Below, one piece after another: positions 27,236 to 36,277 of a stretch of DNA of 64,000 nucleotides. The stretch covers positions 4,836,001-4,900,000 of the forward strand of contig OY759767.1 in assembly GCA_963662705.2 (NCBI GenBank), read 5' to 3'. Source of the DNA: JAPPHA01 sp963662705 (GTDB lineage Bacteria; Pseudomonadota; Alphaproteobacteria; Rhodobacterales; Rhodobacteraceae). The notes beneath the pieces were generated by a model, which did not search any database, had not been told where the DNA came from, and saw only the letters and a list, made by a program, of their open reading frames with translations. The translations under genes were made by a program, and so were the position numbers. Numbering within the stretch: position 1 is the first letter of the stretch; each line of letters opens with the position of its first letter.

Positions 27236-28294
27236 TCAATTCCGGATGCGGCCGCCGCTTTCAGGATCAAACAGGTAGAGATGTTCGCTGTTCAGGGATA
27301 TGCCCACGATGTCGTCCTGATCTTTCCGCAAATGCCTGTCACCTTTGGCGATCACACGCTGTTGACCCCACTGGATCGTCAGCAACGTCGCTTCGCCCGT
27401 GTTTTCGAATGCATAAATCCTGACGTCAACGTCGCCCCGGCCCATTTCCTGCACGCGCATGTCATCGGCGCGAACACCCAGTACAACCTGCGCGCGATCC
27501 GCGGAATCGACTCCGACGAGCTGGTTGCCGCCGGCAGTCACGAACATGCCGTCCCGAATCGAACCATCGATGAGATTCATCGCCGGTGAGCCGATAAACC
27601 CCGCCACGAAAAGATTGGCGGGATCATTATAGATCTCGTCAGGCGTGCCGAGCTGCTGGATAACGCCGTTGTTCATGACTGCCACGCGGTCCGCGAGCGT
27701 CATCGCCTCGATCTGATCGTGCGTAACATAGATGGTCGTGATCTTGAGTTCCCGGCTGAGGTGCTTGAGTTCGGCCCGCATCGATACGCGGAGCTTGGCG
27801 TCGAGATTCGACAACGGCTCGTCCATGAGAAAGACCATGGGCGTGCGCACGATCGCGCGGGCCAGGGCGACACGCTGGCGCTGTCCGCCCGAAAGTTCCC
27901 TGGGCCTGCGGCTCAGGAACTGGGTCAACTCCACCTGCCCGGCCGCCCTTTCCACGCGAGGTTCGATTTCAGGTTTTCGGACCCCGCGTACCCTGAGAGG
28001 ATAGGCAATGTTCTCGAACACGGTCATGTGAGGGTAGAGACCGTAGTTCTGGAACACCATCGCCACGTCTCGATCCTTTGGCAGGTCGTCATTGACCATG
28101 CGATCGCCGATCCAGACTTCGCCTTCGGTCGGTTCCTCCAATCCCGCGATCATCCGCATCGTGGTTGTCTTCCCGCACCCCGAGGGCCCGAGCAACACCA
28201 GGAACTCCCTGTCCCTGATTTCGAGCGACTGGTTGTCGACACCGACAAATTCGCCCCAGCGCTTGGTGAGATCCTTGAGGACAACCCTGGCCAT
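27236..28294 (-). CDS. Carbohydrate ABC transporter ATP-binding protein (UgpC/MalK type)
   Basis: ATPase of 352 residues for the sugar importer encoded just upstream. Walker A is GPSGCGKTT, Q-loop FQNYGLYPHMTV, signature LSGGQRQRVALARA, Walker B VFLMDEPLSNLDA, H-loop YVTHDQ. The C-terminal regulatory TOBE-like domain (from about residue 240) is present, as in UgpC and MalK. Its ATG overlaps the upstream permease stop by one base (TAATG), the last step of a four-gene operon: binding protein, two permeases, ATPase. Confidence 0.93.
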   Translation of the reverse strand: MARVVLKDLTKRWGEFVGVDNQSLEIRDREFLVLLGPSGCGKTTTMRMIAGLEEPTEGEVWIGDRMVNDDLPKDRDVAMVFQNYGLYPHMTVFENIAYPLRVRGVRKPEIEPRVERAAGQVELTQFLSRRPRELSGGQRQRVALARAIVRTPMVFLMDEPLSNLDAKLRVSMRAELKHLSRELKITTIYVTHDQIEAMTLADRVAVMNNGVIQQLGTPDEIYNDPANLFVAGFIGSPAMNLIDGSIRDGMFVTAGGNQLVGVDSADRAQVVLGVRADDMRVQEMGRGDVDVRIYAFENTGEATLLTIQWGQQRVIAKGDRHLRKDQDDIVGISLNSEHLYLFDPESGGRIRN

Positions 28295-29130
28295 TACCGT
28301 ACCGCCCCCATCGTCATGCCCTGCACGAAGTACTTTCGGATGATCAGCGCGAGGACGAACATCGGAACCATTATGATGATGCCGGCAGCGCTCAAAAGGT
28401 TCCAGAGATCACCTTCCTCGGCCTTGAACAGCGCCAGTCCGATCGGCAGGGTCACTGCATACTTGTTGGTCAGGATCAACGCGAACAGGAACTCGTTCCA
28501 GGCGATGATGAAGCAGAATATGCCCGCGGTCAGCAGACCGGGCGCCGCCATCGGCAGAACGATGTTGCGAATCACCTGCAGGCGCGAAGAACCGTCAACC
28601 ATTGCCGCTTCCTCGGTGTCGAGAGGAATACCGTCGATGAATCCCTTGATCATCCAGATCGCGAAGGGCATGACGATTGCCAGGTTGACTAGAATGAGGC
28701 CCAGCCTTGTGTCGAGCAGGCCAATGTTCCGGAACATCACGAAGAACGGCAGGATGATCACGACGGCGGGCACGAATTGCGTCGCAAGTATGGTCACGAG
28801 CATCGCGGTTTCACCCTTCAAACGGAAGCGGCTGAACGAATATGCCGCCATCGTGGCGATCGGGATCGCGAACACGACGGTAACGAAAGCCACGATCGTG
28901 GAGTTCAGCAGCTTGTTCCCGAGGTCGTAGGGCAACTCGAACACTGCAACGAAATTCGCCAGGGTCGGTCTGAAAAACAGCTTCAACTGGAATACATCGA
29001 TGTGGTTCTTGAAGGCGGCCATGAATATCCACAGGATCGGAACCAGCATGAAAAAGGTGGCAACCAGGATCAGGGCCACCTGGATTGCATTCACGAGTCG
29101 CTTTTTCTGTTTCCCGGTCATGGCGTTCAT
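28294..29130 (-). CDS. Carbohydrate ABC transporter permease (MalG type)
   Basis: Inner-membrane permease of 278 residues with six predicted helices; the first is VALILVATFFMLVPILWIF. The EAA loop that contacts the ATPase is EEAAMVDGSSRLQVIRN with LPMAAPG. Its ATG at 29130 overlaps the 3' end of the preceding permease gene by four bases, and its stop overlaps the ATPase start, so translation is coupled throughout. Confidence 0.92.
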   Translation of the reverse strand: MNAMTGKQKKRLVNAIQVALILVATFFMLVPILWIFMAAFKNHIDVFQLKLFFRPTLANFVAVFELPYDLGNKLLNSTIVAFVTVVFAIPIATMAAYSFSRFRLKGETAMLVTILATQFVPAVVIILPFFVMFRNIGLLDTRLGLILVNLAIVMPFAIWMIKGFIDGIPLDTEEAAMVDGSSRLQVIRNIVLPMAAPGLLTAGIFCFIIAWNEFLFALILTNKYAVTLPIGLALFKAEEGDLWNLLSAAGIIIMVPMFVLALIIRKYFVQGMTMGAVR

Positions 29131-29999
29131 CCTTTTCGAAAGACGAACTTCGTGTACGCGTAGGTGAGGAAAATCATCGGGATGACCATCAGCCAGGCTA
29201 CCGACGCCGCATACCCGATCTGTCCGTATTTCATCCCGTTGAAATAGATGTAATGGGAAAGCGTCTGGGTTGCCGTTCCAGGCCCTCCATTTGTCAGCAT
29301 GAAAATCTGGTCAAAGGTCTTCAGGCTGAAGATCGACTTGAGGATAATCACGACCGCAAGGACAGGGGCCAGTTGTGGCAGGGTGACGTCGCGAAAGACG
29401 CGCCAACCCGAGGCACCGTCGACCTGGGCCGCCTCGATCGTGTCCCGTGGAATGCTCGCCAGGCCGCCGATCAGCACCAGGGTAAGAAACGGGATCCAGC
29501 CCCAGACATCGGCCATCACGCAAACCGCGAAAGCCAGGACCGGGTCCGCCAGCCAGCTGACATCGGCCAGAGGCGGAATCAGGACCCCGAAGAAAGCGTC
29601 AAAAAGGCCGAATTCCGGGTTGAACATGAAACGGAACGATACGCCGATCAGTGCCGGGCTCATGGCGAACGGCAGGATCAGCAGGGTTTGCACCCCGGAT
29701 CGAAACCTCCCGCCCGGGGCCAGTAGCAATGCCAGGCCGAGCGCACATATCGTTGTCAGCCCGACCGTCAGAACCGTGTAGATCGCGGTGACTTCGACCG
29801 AATTCCAGAACGCCGGCTCATTGGCTATTGCCCAGGTGAAATTCTCCCAGCCCAGGTATTGATCGAGAGAACCCGGGCGATTGAGCCGCCCCACGGTAAA
29901 GGACAGGCGAAGCGCTTCGATCAGTGGCCAGATCGCCGTGGCGAAGACCACCACCACTGCAGGCAAGACCAGCAGGTATTTGAGCGTGCGGTCCCGAAT
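29127..29999 (-). CDS. Carbohydrate ABC transporter permease (MalF type), unusual start
   Basis: Partner permease, about 290 residues, with the EAA loop IEAAQVDGASGWRVFRD followed by TLPQLAP. No ATG, GTG or TTG stands where the family normally starts. The first standard start is TTG at 29966, which would cut into helix 1. An ATT at 29999, seven bases after GGGGGG, gives MRDRTLKYLLVLPAVVVVF, a textbook N-terminus and normal length, so I place the start there. The frame is open back to the stop of the binding-protein gene at 30087. ATT starts are rare but known (infC). Confidence 0.8.
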   Translation of the reverse strand: MRDRTLKYLLVLPAVVVVFATAIWPLIEALRLSFTVGRLNRPGSLDQYLGWENFTWAIANEPAFWNSVEVTAIYTVLTVGLTTICALGLALLLAPGGRFRSGVQTLLILPFAMSPALIGVSFRFMFNPEFGLFDAFFGVLIPPLADVSWLADPVLAFAVCVMADVWGWIPFLTLVLIGGLASIPRDTIEAAQVDGASGWRVFRDVTLPQLAPVLAVVIILKSIFSLKTFDQIFMLTNGGPGTATQTLSHYIYFNGMKYGQIGYAASVAWLMVIPMIFLTYAYTKFVFRKG

Positions 30000-30086
30000 G
30001 TCGATACCCCCCGGAATGTCCCGCCCCGCGAATACGGGGGGCAGGACAGGTGCGCCCCGTCGAACGGGGCGCCAGTGAAAGTCGGG

Positions 30087-31403
30087 TTACTGGATGCGCC
30101 CGGCGCGACGCAGCACCCTGTTGGCCTGTTCGGCAGCATCAAGCATGAGCTGACGCGTGTCTCCGCCTGCCGCGGCCTCGGCGATGGCTGCCGACAAAAG
30201 GTCGCCGACTTCCGGCCACTCCGCGATTTGCGGCATGATGTCCGACTCCTTGAGCGACTCCCAGGCCGCCATCTGGATATTGTCATTGGCGGCATTGACA
30301 TCCGGGTCCGTGAGCGACGAGATGTGGGTGACGACGTTGTTGACGATCCTTTTTCCCTTGACCTCGCGAACCGTTGCGTTGGCCTTGTCCATCTCGGGAT
30401 TCGACAGCCACTTCAGGAATTCCCAGGCTGCATCCTTGTTCTCCGAATATTCAGAGATCGCGAACGGCATGGAAATGGCATAGGTCTTGGTCGTGCCGCT
30501 GTAGGAAGGCATGCCCACGAATCCGACCTCGTCCTTGGTCAATGTCGAGGTTTCGGGGTTCAGGAATGCCGAGTAGAACCACCACCATCCGGGAATCATT
30601 GCAGACTTGCCCTGGCTGAATGACTGCCGGGCGTCCTGTTCGACAAACGCCACGGAGTTCGGGTTTGCAACGCCGTGCTCCGTCAGCATGGCGACATAGT
30701 CTTCGGTCGCTTTCAAAGCGGCATCGGTGGTCCATCCCGCCGAACCGTCTTCATTGAACACGTCCTCGCCCACGCCCCACAGGAAGTTCAACCAGATGAA
30801 CAGGGCCTGGCGGTTTCCGTCATTGTTGTAGTAGAGCGCGACCGGAGAAATCCCTTCATGCTCCCAGGCCTCCCCCATGGCAGCAACATCTTCCCATGAC
30901 GTTGGAGGATTGGGGATCAGGTCCTTGCGATAGAACAGGACCTGGGGGTGGGCGCGCAACGGAAATCCAAGCGTCCTGCCTTCAAACTGGGCCGAGCGTG
31001 CAAAGGCTTCCGGGTAACGATCCATCGAAATGCCGTCCCGCGCCATCAAGTCGTCGATTGGCATGAGCCAGTGAGCATTCGGCGGGCCCCAGCTATCGAG
31101 GTAATTGACCACGTCAAATGTGCCGCTCGCTGCGATGCCCTCGGTATTGATTTTCTCCTGGAGAGAACCAAAGGGAATGAAGGTCCACTCGGTTTCGATG
31201 CCCGTGAGCTCGGTAAATTCTTCGTCCCTCAGCATCAGCCCGTCGAACTGCGGAGTGACAACGCTGAGTATGTTCAGCTTGGTGCCGTCAAATGGCTTGC
31301 CTTCAAGCAGGTTGTAAGGGATATCTTCGGCAAGTGCGGAATGTGGAGCGAGTACCAAAGCTCCTGCCGCGACCCCTGCCTTCAGAAAGTTCCGTTTGTG
31401 CAT
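30087..31403 (-). CDS. Sugar ABC transporter substrate-binding protein
   Basis: Periplasmic binding protein of 438 residues, family 1 (MalE/UgpB type). The N-terminus MHKRNFLKAGVAAGALVLA has an arginine, then a hydrophobic core ending in SALA, so it is an exported protein (Tat-like RNFLKAG pattern). The lobes follow with DVVNYLDSWGPP, LGFPLRAHPQVLFYRKDL, GKSAMIPGWWWF and a late AWEFLKWLSNPE helix. The ATG at 31403 has AAGGAG upstream. First gene of the operon with two permeases and ATPase; the sugar is unknown. Confidence 0.93.
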   Translation of the reverse strand: MHKRNFLKAGVAAGALVLAPHSALAEDIPYNLLEGKPFDGTKLNILSVVTPQFDGLMLRDEEFTELTGIETEWTFIPFGSLQEKINTEGIAASGTFDVVNYLDSWGPPNAHWLMPIDDLMARDGISMDRYPEAFARSAQFEGRTLGFPLRAHPQVLFYRKDLIPNPPTSWEDVAAMGEAWEHEGISPVALYYNNDGNRQALFIWLNFLWGVGEDVFNEDGSAGWTTDAALKATEDYVAMLTEHGVANPNSVAFVEQDARQSFSQGKSAMIPGWWWFYSAFLNPETSTLTKDEVGFVGMPSYSGTTKTYAISMPFAISEYSENKDAAWEFLKWLSNPEMDKANATVREVKGKRIVNNVVTHISSLTDPDVNAANDNIQMAAWESLKESDIMPQIAEWPEVGDLLSAAIAEAAAGGDTRQLMLDAAEQANRVLRRAGRIQ

Positions 31404-32040
31404 CGTTTTCTCCTTGATACGATTCAAAAATGAAAATCCACCGTACCGAAGCGTGAAAATGCAGACAAGAAGCATGTTCGCCCTTCGCTGGCCCCTGGCG
31501 CCCTGGCAGAATGACGGATGTCAATCGCTTTCGCATTTTGCTTTGCGCCTTAAACCCGTGCAGCGCGGACTGCCCGCCAGGACGTGAATGGCCAGGTTCG
31601 GCCCGGCGCTTGTGATCTTTGCGACACCGTTAATCCGACTCGGTAACCTCCGATTCCTCAACGCCTGTCGTCTCCGGTGTCCCTGGTTGCAGGCAATTCG
31701 GGCTGATCAACCGGCCAACAAGGTCGTGCAGGCGAGATGCCGTCCCCAATTCCGGTTTTCGACATGTACGCCACGGCCGAACGACTGGCAGCACCACGCA
31801 GGCGTCAACCGTATCCCGGTTCTCGATGACTGCCGGGTTCCGGCGCCAACGATCTGCGGGATAAACTTCGTGCACGGGAGTGGTCGGGCAAGGCAGGGTG
31901 GTCACGACGCAGGGAGCGCCGCCACGTCACGCGGGTTTCGACATGAAAAGCCTGTACGGCAGCGCGAACGGCAGCGCCGGGCAGTCGATCACGATTGTTC
32001 TCTTCTTTTGCCGCGGAGGACCGATGACAGCTTCTGCCTC
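31404..32040. other. Gap upstream of the sugar ABC operon
   Basis: About 640 bp to the end of the LysE-type gene. It must hold the ABC operon promoter. Frames on both strands give low-complexity, Arg-rich products without motifs, and no regulator gene is seen. Confidence 0.45.
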
Positions 32041-32643
32041 TTACTCACCGACCAACAACTGCAATCCCAGGGCTCCCAGAATCAGTGACGCCGTGCGATC
32101 AATAAAGACTTTCGCTCCGAGATACGCGTCCCCGGCAATCTGGCTTCCCATGCAAATCGCCAGAATACTGTAGAAGATGAATTCGACCACAAGGTGGTTG
32201 AGCACGATTGTGGCGTTTTCGGAGATCGTCATGTCTTCTGGGAAGATGACGACAAGCACGGCCCCGGCAAACAGCACCGACTTCGGGTTCAGGGCATTGA
32301 CCAGGACTCCGCGTACGAACGAGTTTCGTGCTGTCATGCTGGTTGGAACCACTTGTTCGCGTGCGCCCGCCCACATGCCCCAGGCAATATAAAACAGGTA
32401 GATCATGCCGATGGCCTTCGTCGTCGTGTAGGCCCACGGCACCACGCGGAAGATCGCTTCCAGCCCGAACAACGCCAGCATCGTCCAGGTGGCCGCCATC
32501 AGACCCAATCCGTAACCCGTCGCAATGCCGGCCGTTCGGCCGGCGCTCAGCGTCGTTTGTATGGCAACGAGAAGAGCGGGTCCCGGGCTGACGATTGCGG
32601 CAATCAGCGCGAAATTGAATGCGATCAGGTGTTCAATTGTCAT
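32041..32643 (-). CDS. LysE/RhtB-family exporter
   Basis: Inner-membrane protein of 200 residues with about six helices. The LysE signature region SPGPALLVAIQTTLSAGRTAGIATGYG is close to the N-terminus (quoted in parts: SPGPALLVAIQ, GRTAGIATGYGLG) and GVLVNALNPKSVLFAGAV is the second conserved block. Family members export amino acids such as homoserine, threonine or lysine. The ATG at 32643 follows an AT-rich upstream region. Single gene. Confidence 0.88.
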   Translation of the reverse strand: MTIEHLIAFNFALIAAIVSPGPALLVAIQTTLSAGRTAGIATGYGLGLMAATWTMLALFGLEAIFRVVPWAYTTTKAIGMIYLFYIAWGMWAGAREQVVPTSMTARNSFVRGVLVNALNPKSVLFAGAVLVVIFPEDMTISENATIVLNHLVVEFIFYSILAICMGSQIAGDAYLGAKVFIDRTASLILGALGLQLLVGE

Positions 32644-32857
32644 GCTGCGCCACCATCCAGAATCCCGGCCGTCCCCTCCCTTTCCGCATCGCCTTAACTT
32701 TCCAAGGAGTCCTGTTCGAAAGTCGGGATTCAAACCGCCGTTCAACTGGCATCAAATGCTTCGCGTATAGAATTTATTACATATTATCATGACGTTGTCA
32801 CCTCATGCCGCCTCTGCAATGATATGTTCGGAACAGCGCGGGAGGCAGACATACTTC

Positions 32858-33281
32858 TCAACCAAGCTCGTGCACCGCGACCGCGAGCGGGTGGCCGACA
32901 AGACGCCTGTCCACGGTCAGCAGCCTGAGACCTTCCTCTTGAGCTTGCACGAGCAGCAACTCGTCGAATGGGTCCTTGTGGTCAAGCGGGATCTCAAGTC
33001 CCCGCGCGGCATGGAGCATAGTCATCGGCAGAAATGTCAAGTTCTGGTCTTCCAGCGCGTCGATCACATCTTCCGGAGAAAAACAGCTCTTGCGAGCCCC
33101 GGACGTATGGCGGGAACTGTACTTGAGCCGCATTTCCAAGATCGACACGGCGCTCACGAAGAACTCCGTCTCGCGCGCCGCCAAGACCTTTCGCTCGGAA
33201 TTCAGGAATTTCCCCGGCCTGTCCATGATGTCGAACAGGTAGGACGCATCGAATGAGGATGCGCACCGTCGGCCCGTTCAT
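32858..33281 (-). pseudogene. vapC: PIN-domain toxin (VapC type), frameshifted
   Basis: A type II toxin RNase gene broken near its start. The ATG at 33281 overlaps the antitoxin stop (ATGA) and reads MNGPTVRILI, then runs out of frame; one extra base near 33251 separates it from the frame that reads DASYLFDIMDRPGKFL and continues to the stop at 32858. The joined product would be a normal PIN protein with acidic residues Asp (DASYL), Glu (VSILEM), Asp (DPFDELLL) and Asp (LTVDRRL). As written, translation from 33281 gives a useless peptide, and internal initiation at 33226 lacks the first catalytic Asp. A sequencing error remains possible. Confidence 0.75.
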
Positions 33282-33541
33282 TCGTCGTTGCCGCCAAGTA
33301 CCTGGCGGCTGAAGGCCGGATCATTGAATTCCTCCGGCCAGCCTTCGCCGTCACCGTCGATTCCAAGCCGCCGGCGTGCCGCCTCCAGCTTCTCGAAGTC
33401 GAACCCGCCGTGCCGCCGTTCGCAGCGAACCAACTCGACGGCCGGGATTCCGTGCTTCGTGATGACGACACGCTCGCCGTTGCGGGCCGCAGCTACAAGT
33501 TCGGACAGGCGCGCTTTCGCCTCGCGGATTGCAAATTCCAT
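33278..33541 (-). CDS. Phd/YefM-family antitoxin
   Basis: Antitoxin of 87 residues that would bind and repress the PIN toxin. The Phd/YefM N-terminal DNA-binding domain is clear: MEFAIREAKARLSELV and GERVVITKHGIPAVELV. The C-terminal toxin-binding tail is acidic (EEFNDPAFSRQVLGG). The ATG at 33541 has a GGGAG site. The stop overlaps the toxin ATG by four bases, the usual coupling. It appears intact while the toxin gene is not. Confidence 0.88.
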   Translation of the reverse strand: MEFAIREAKARLSELVAAARNGERVVITKHGIPAVELVRCERRHGGFDFEKLEAARRRLGIDGDGEGWPEEFNDPAFSRQVLGGNDE

Positions 33542-33662
33542 GCTCGCTCCCGGTTTCGATTTTGTCTTTACCAATTTGACGCTCAGGGACTTCACTTCAA
33601 GAACATATCGTGAATACAACTTAGGTGAAAAATAAACAGGAATCGATCGGGGCTGACGTCCG

Positions 33663-34259
33663 CTACGCGGACCGATTTCCGAGCGGCCTTATCTCCGCGA
33701 GGACCTCTTCGGAAAACGACTCCCGTATTGTCTTTGCGGGGATCCCTGATACGGGATGTCTCCAGTCAGGAGCCACATCACACAATGGAACAACGACGAA
33801 CGCCCTGTCTTCAATCCGGGGATGCGGCAGGATCAACCGGTTCGGCGTGTCCGTGCGCTGGCGCGAAATCGGCAAATCCCTCCACTGCCTCCATGTCTCG
33901 AGGTCAGGCAAGACCTCGCCATTCACGTCCAGGAGATCGAGGTCGATAACGCGGGGCAACCATCGCGTATTCCGGCCGTCCGGCTCACGATGTCGACCGA
34001 GACGTTTCTCGATCGTGAGCAGCCAGCGAATGCAGCCCTCGGGCGATTTCCGCGTCCTGATCATCGCCACCGCGTTGATGAATTCCGGCCCGGACCCGGG
34101 CGGCCACGCCGGTGTTCGATAGAGGCCGCTCGCCTTGACAGGCTCGTCCGACTCTGAAAATATAGTATTTAAGGCAAATTTGATTGTATCAGTCTTGTCT
34201 CGTCCACGGAATGGCAAGTTGGACCCGAGAGAAACGAGGCATGTCTTCAGCGCATTCAA
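33663..34259 (-). CDS. folK: HPPK, folate pyrophosphokinase
   Basis: 2-amino-4-hydroxy-6-hydroxymethyldihydropteridine diphosphokinase, 198 residues, transferring pyrophosphate to the pterin in folate synthesis. Seen are VSLGSNLPFRG at the N-terminus, ETWRQWRDLPISRQR, the catalytic block GRNTRWLPRVIDLDLL with its Arg and metal-binding Asp pair, and LPHPRIEDRAFVVVPL. The C-terminus ends in a short extension. Divergent from the NYN gene with 134 bp between them, an arrangement common in Alphaproteobacteria. Confidence 0.93.
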   Translation of the reverse strand: MNALKTCLVSLGSNLPFRGRDKTDTIKFALNTIFSESDEPVKASGLYRTPAWPPGSGPEFINAVAMIRTRKSPEGCIRWLLTIEKRLGRHREPDGRNTRWLPRVIDLDLLDVNGEVLPDLETWRQWRDLPISRQRTDTPNRLILPHPRIEDRAFVVVPLCDVAPDWRHPVSGIPAKTIRESFSEEVLAEIRPLGNRSA

Positions 34260-34393
34260 TCCCGATCACCTCGCGATTCCGCGACGCCTTTCGTTGGCCA
34301 AGGCGCCGGTCGTGCGCTGTACAGGAAATTGCCGACCGATGTCGATGCCTGCGCCGTTGCCGGACGTGGAATCGAACGTGAAAGGCATACCCG

Positions 34394-34972
34394 ATGTTTT
34401 ACCGCGACGAACGCCTCGCACTGTTCATTGATGGTTCGAATCTCTATTCAGCTGCCAAGACTCTCGGATTTGACATCGACTACAAGCTCCTGCGCGCCGA
34501 GTTCATGAGACGGGGAAAACTCCTGCGCGCATTCTACTACACCGCCCTTCTCGAACACGACGACTATTCTCCGATCCGGCCGCTCATCGACTGGCTGAAT
34601 TATAACGGATTTGCCATGGTGACCAAGCCCGCCAAGGAATACACTGATTCCACGGGACGGCGGAAGGTCAAGGGCAACATGGACATCGAGCTGACCATCA
34701 ACGCCATGGAACTCGCGCCCCATGTCGATCACATCGTCCTGTTCTCCGGCGATGGCGACTTCAAACCCCTCGTCGGCTCGCTCCAGCGACAGGGGGTCAG
34801 GGTTTCGGTCGTCTCCACCATACGGACCCAGCCTCCAATGATCGCCGATGAGCTCCGGCGCCAGGCTGACAACTTCATCGAACTCGACGAGCTCCGCGAA
34901 GTGATCGGCCGTCCACCGCGGCACGACGGCCACGAGAGTTCGGGCCGTGACGACGCCGATATGCGTCACTGA
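34394..34972 (+). CDS. NYN-domain protein (LabA/DUF88)
   Basis: Protein of 192 residues with a PIN-like NYN nuclease fold. The acidic centre residues are in LFIDGSNLYSAAK (Asp14), GNMDIELTINAME (Asp and Glu) and LFSGDGDFKPLV (Asp pair). The family is thought to cleave RNA; function in bacteria is not established. The last 20 residues are disordered and charged. The next gene, a methyltransferase, starts 25 bp downstream. Confidence 0.9.
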   Translation: MFYRDERLALFIDGSNLYSAAKTLGFDIDYKLLRAEFMRRGKLLRAFYYTALLEHDDYSPIRPLIDWLNYNGFAMVTKPAKEYTDSTGRRKVKGNMDIELTINAMELAPHVDHIVLFSGDGDFKPLVGSLQRQGVRVSVVSTIRTQPPMIADELRRQADNFIELDELREVIGRPPRHDGHESSGRDDADMRH

Positions 34973-34997
34973 AGAACGGGCTCGCGGTTAGACCCTG

Positions 34998-35615
34998 ATG
35001 CCATCGACGAATCCGCGCCCGGTCGACGAGGCGACCGTCGCCTTCTACGATTCGAACGCCGCCGCGTATGCGGCGTGGACAGGGAATGACCGGGATACAC
35101 GTTTTCGTGACAGGATGATCGGCCGCCTTCCGGAAGGGGGGTCGGTCCTGGACCTCGGCTGCGGCGCGGGATGGGATTCCGCCGCCTTCGTCGCGGCAGG
35201 ATTTCATGTGGTTGCCGTCGACGCTTCCAGGGAACTCGCCCGGGAAGCACGAAAAACTCACGGGCTCGATGTCAGGGTCATGTCATTTGATCAAATCCGT
35301 GAAACCGACGCATTTGACGGGATCTGGGCGAGTTATTCCCTGCAACACGTTCCGCGGGCAGGTCTGCCCGCGGTAATCGGCAACATCTCCCGGGCATTGA
35401 AACCGGCAGGTTGGCTGTATATCGGAGTTCAGAAAGGCGGGGACACACGACGGGACCGTCTGGGCCGACTCTACTGCCATCATCGAACGGATGACCTAGA
35501 GGCAATGCTTTCAAACGCCGGTTTCGGGGAATTCACAAGCGAAGTCGCGGTTGGTACAGGCTATGACGGAAGCCGGTGCGAGCTTCTCAACCTCGAGGCG
35601 AAACGAATTGCCTGA
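34998..35615 (+). CDS. Class I SAM-dependent methyltransferase
   Basis: Methyltransferase of 205 residues. Motif I is VLDLGCGAGWDS, the acidic loop is VVAVDASRELAREA, motif II region is FDGIWASYSLQHVPR, and motif III is LKPAGWLYIGVQKG. The substrate is not indicated. Starts at ATG 34998, and its last codons overlap the rnhA start. Confidence 0.88.
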   Translation: MPSTNPRPVDEATVAFYDSNAAAYAAWTGNDRDTRFRDRMIGRLPEGGSVLDLGCGAGWDSAAFVAAGFHVVAVDASRELAREARKTHGLDVRVMSFDQIRETDAFDGIWASYSLQHVPRAGLPAVIGNISRALKPAGWLYIGVQKGGDTRRDRLGRLYCHHRTDDLEAMLSNAGFGEFTSEVAVGTGYDGSRCELLNLEAKRIA

Positions 35616-36108
35616 CATCATTGCCTATACTGACGGCGCATGTTCCGGAAACCCCGGCCCGGGCGGTTGGGGCGTTCTTCTCATTGCGAAAAACGGCAGT
35701 GATGTCATCCGCGAGAAGGAACTCTGCGGAGGAGAGGCCGACACGACAAACAACCGGATGGAACTGCTGGCCGCAATCCGGGCGCTCGAGGCGCTTTCAC
35801 GTTCCACCCGCATCACCATCGTAACTGACAGCCAGTATCTCAGGAACGGAATCACGAATTGGATCAGGAACTGGAAACGCCGCGGCTGGAAGACGGCGTC
35901 GCACCATCCGGTCAAGAATCGCGACCTTTGGGAACGCCTTGACAAGATGCGGAATCAACACAGCGTCACGTGGAAATGGGTCAAGGGGCACCGTGGCCAT
36001 CCTGAAAACGAACGGTCAGACGAGCTCGCGAGGAAAGGCATGCAGCCCTATGCCGTCGCGAAGTCCGCCCGGTTCGCAACACCAGGACAAGAAAAGACCG
36101 CCACGTGA
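35608..36108 (+). CDS. rnhA: Ribonuclease HI
   Basis: Endonuclease that cuts RNA in RNA/DNA hybrids, 166 residues. Catalytic residues: Asp in IIAYTDGACSGNPGPGGWG, Glu in TNNRMELLAAIRAL, Asp in VTDSQYLRNGI, and the last Asp in ENERSDELA; the basic handle IRNWKRRGWKTAS is present. The start used is TTG at 35608 inside the methyltransferase stop region, preceded by GAGGCG; in-frame starts further upstream would add non-homologous residues. Coupled to the methyltransferase gene. Confidence 0.95.
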   Translation: MPDIIAYTDGACSGNPGPGGWGVLLIAKNGSDVIREKELCGGEADTTNNRMELLAAIRALEALSRSTRITIVTDSQYLRNGITNWIRNWKRRGWKTASHHPVKNRDLWERLDKMRNQHSVTWKWVKGHRGHPENERSDELARKGMQPYAVAKSARFATPGQEKTAT

Positions 36109-36277
36109 GGCCGAAGCCCGGTTCACTCATGACCTCTTGCCGGGACGTATTCCCGGTGCGTACGCCTCCAACGGAATCCCGTGAACCTCCGGCCCCCGAC
36201 GAATTCCGCTCGGTCTGCCTACGTGAAACCGGCCCGGGTGCCCGTCACGACACCGCAATAAACCGCGGACCACAGTC

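Noticed and set aside
27719..28930. Plus-strand open frame of 403 codons.
   Set aside because: Antisense to the ABC ATPase and permease genes; no motif of its own.
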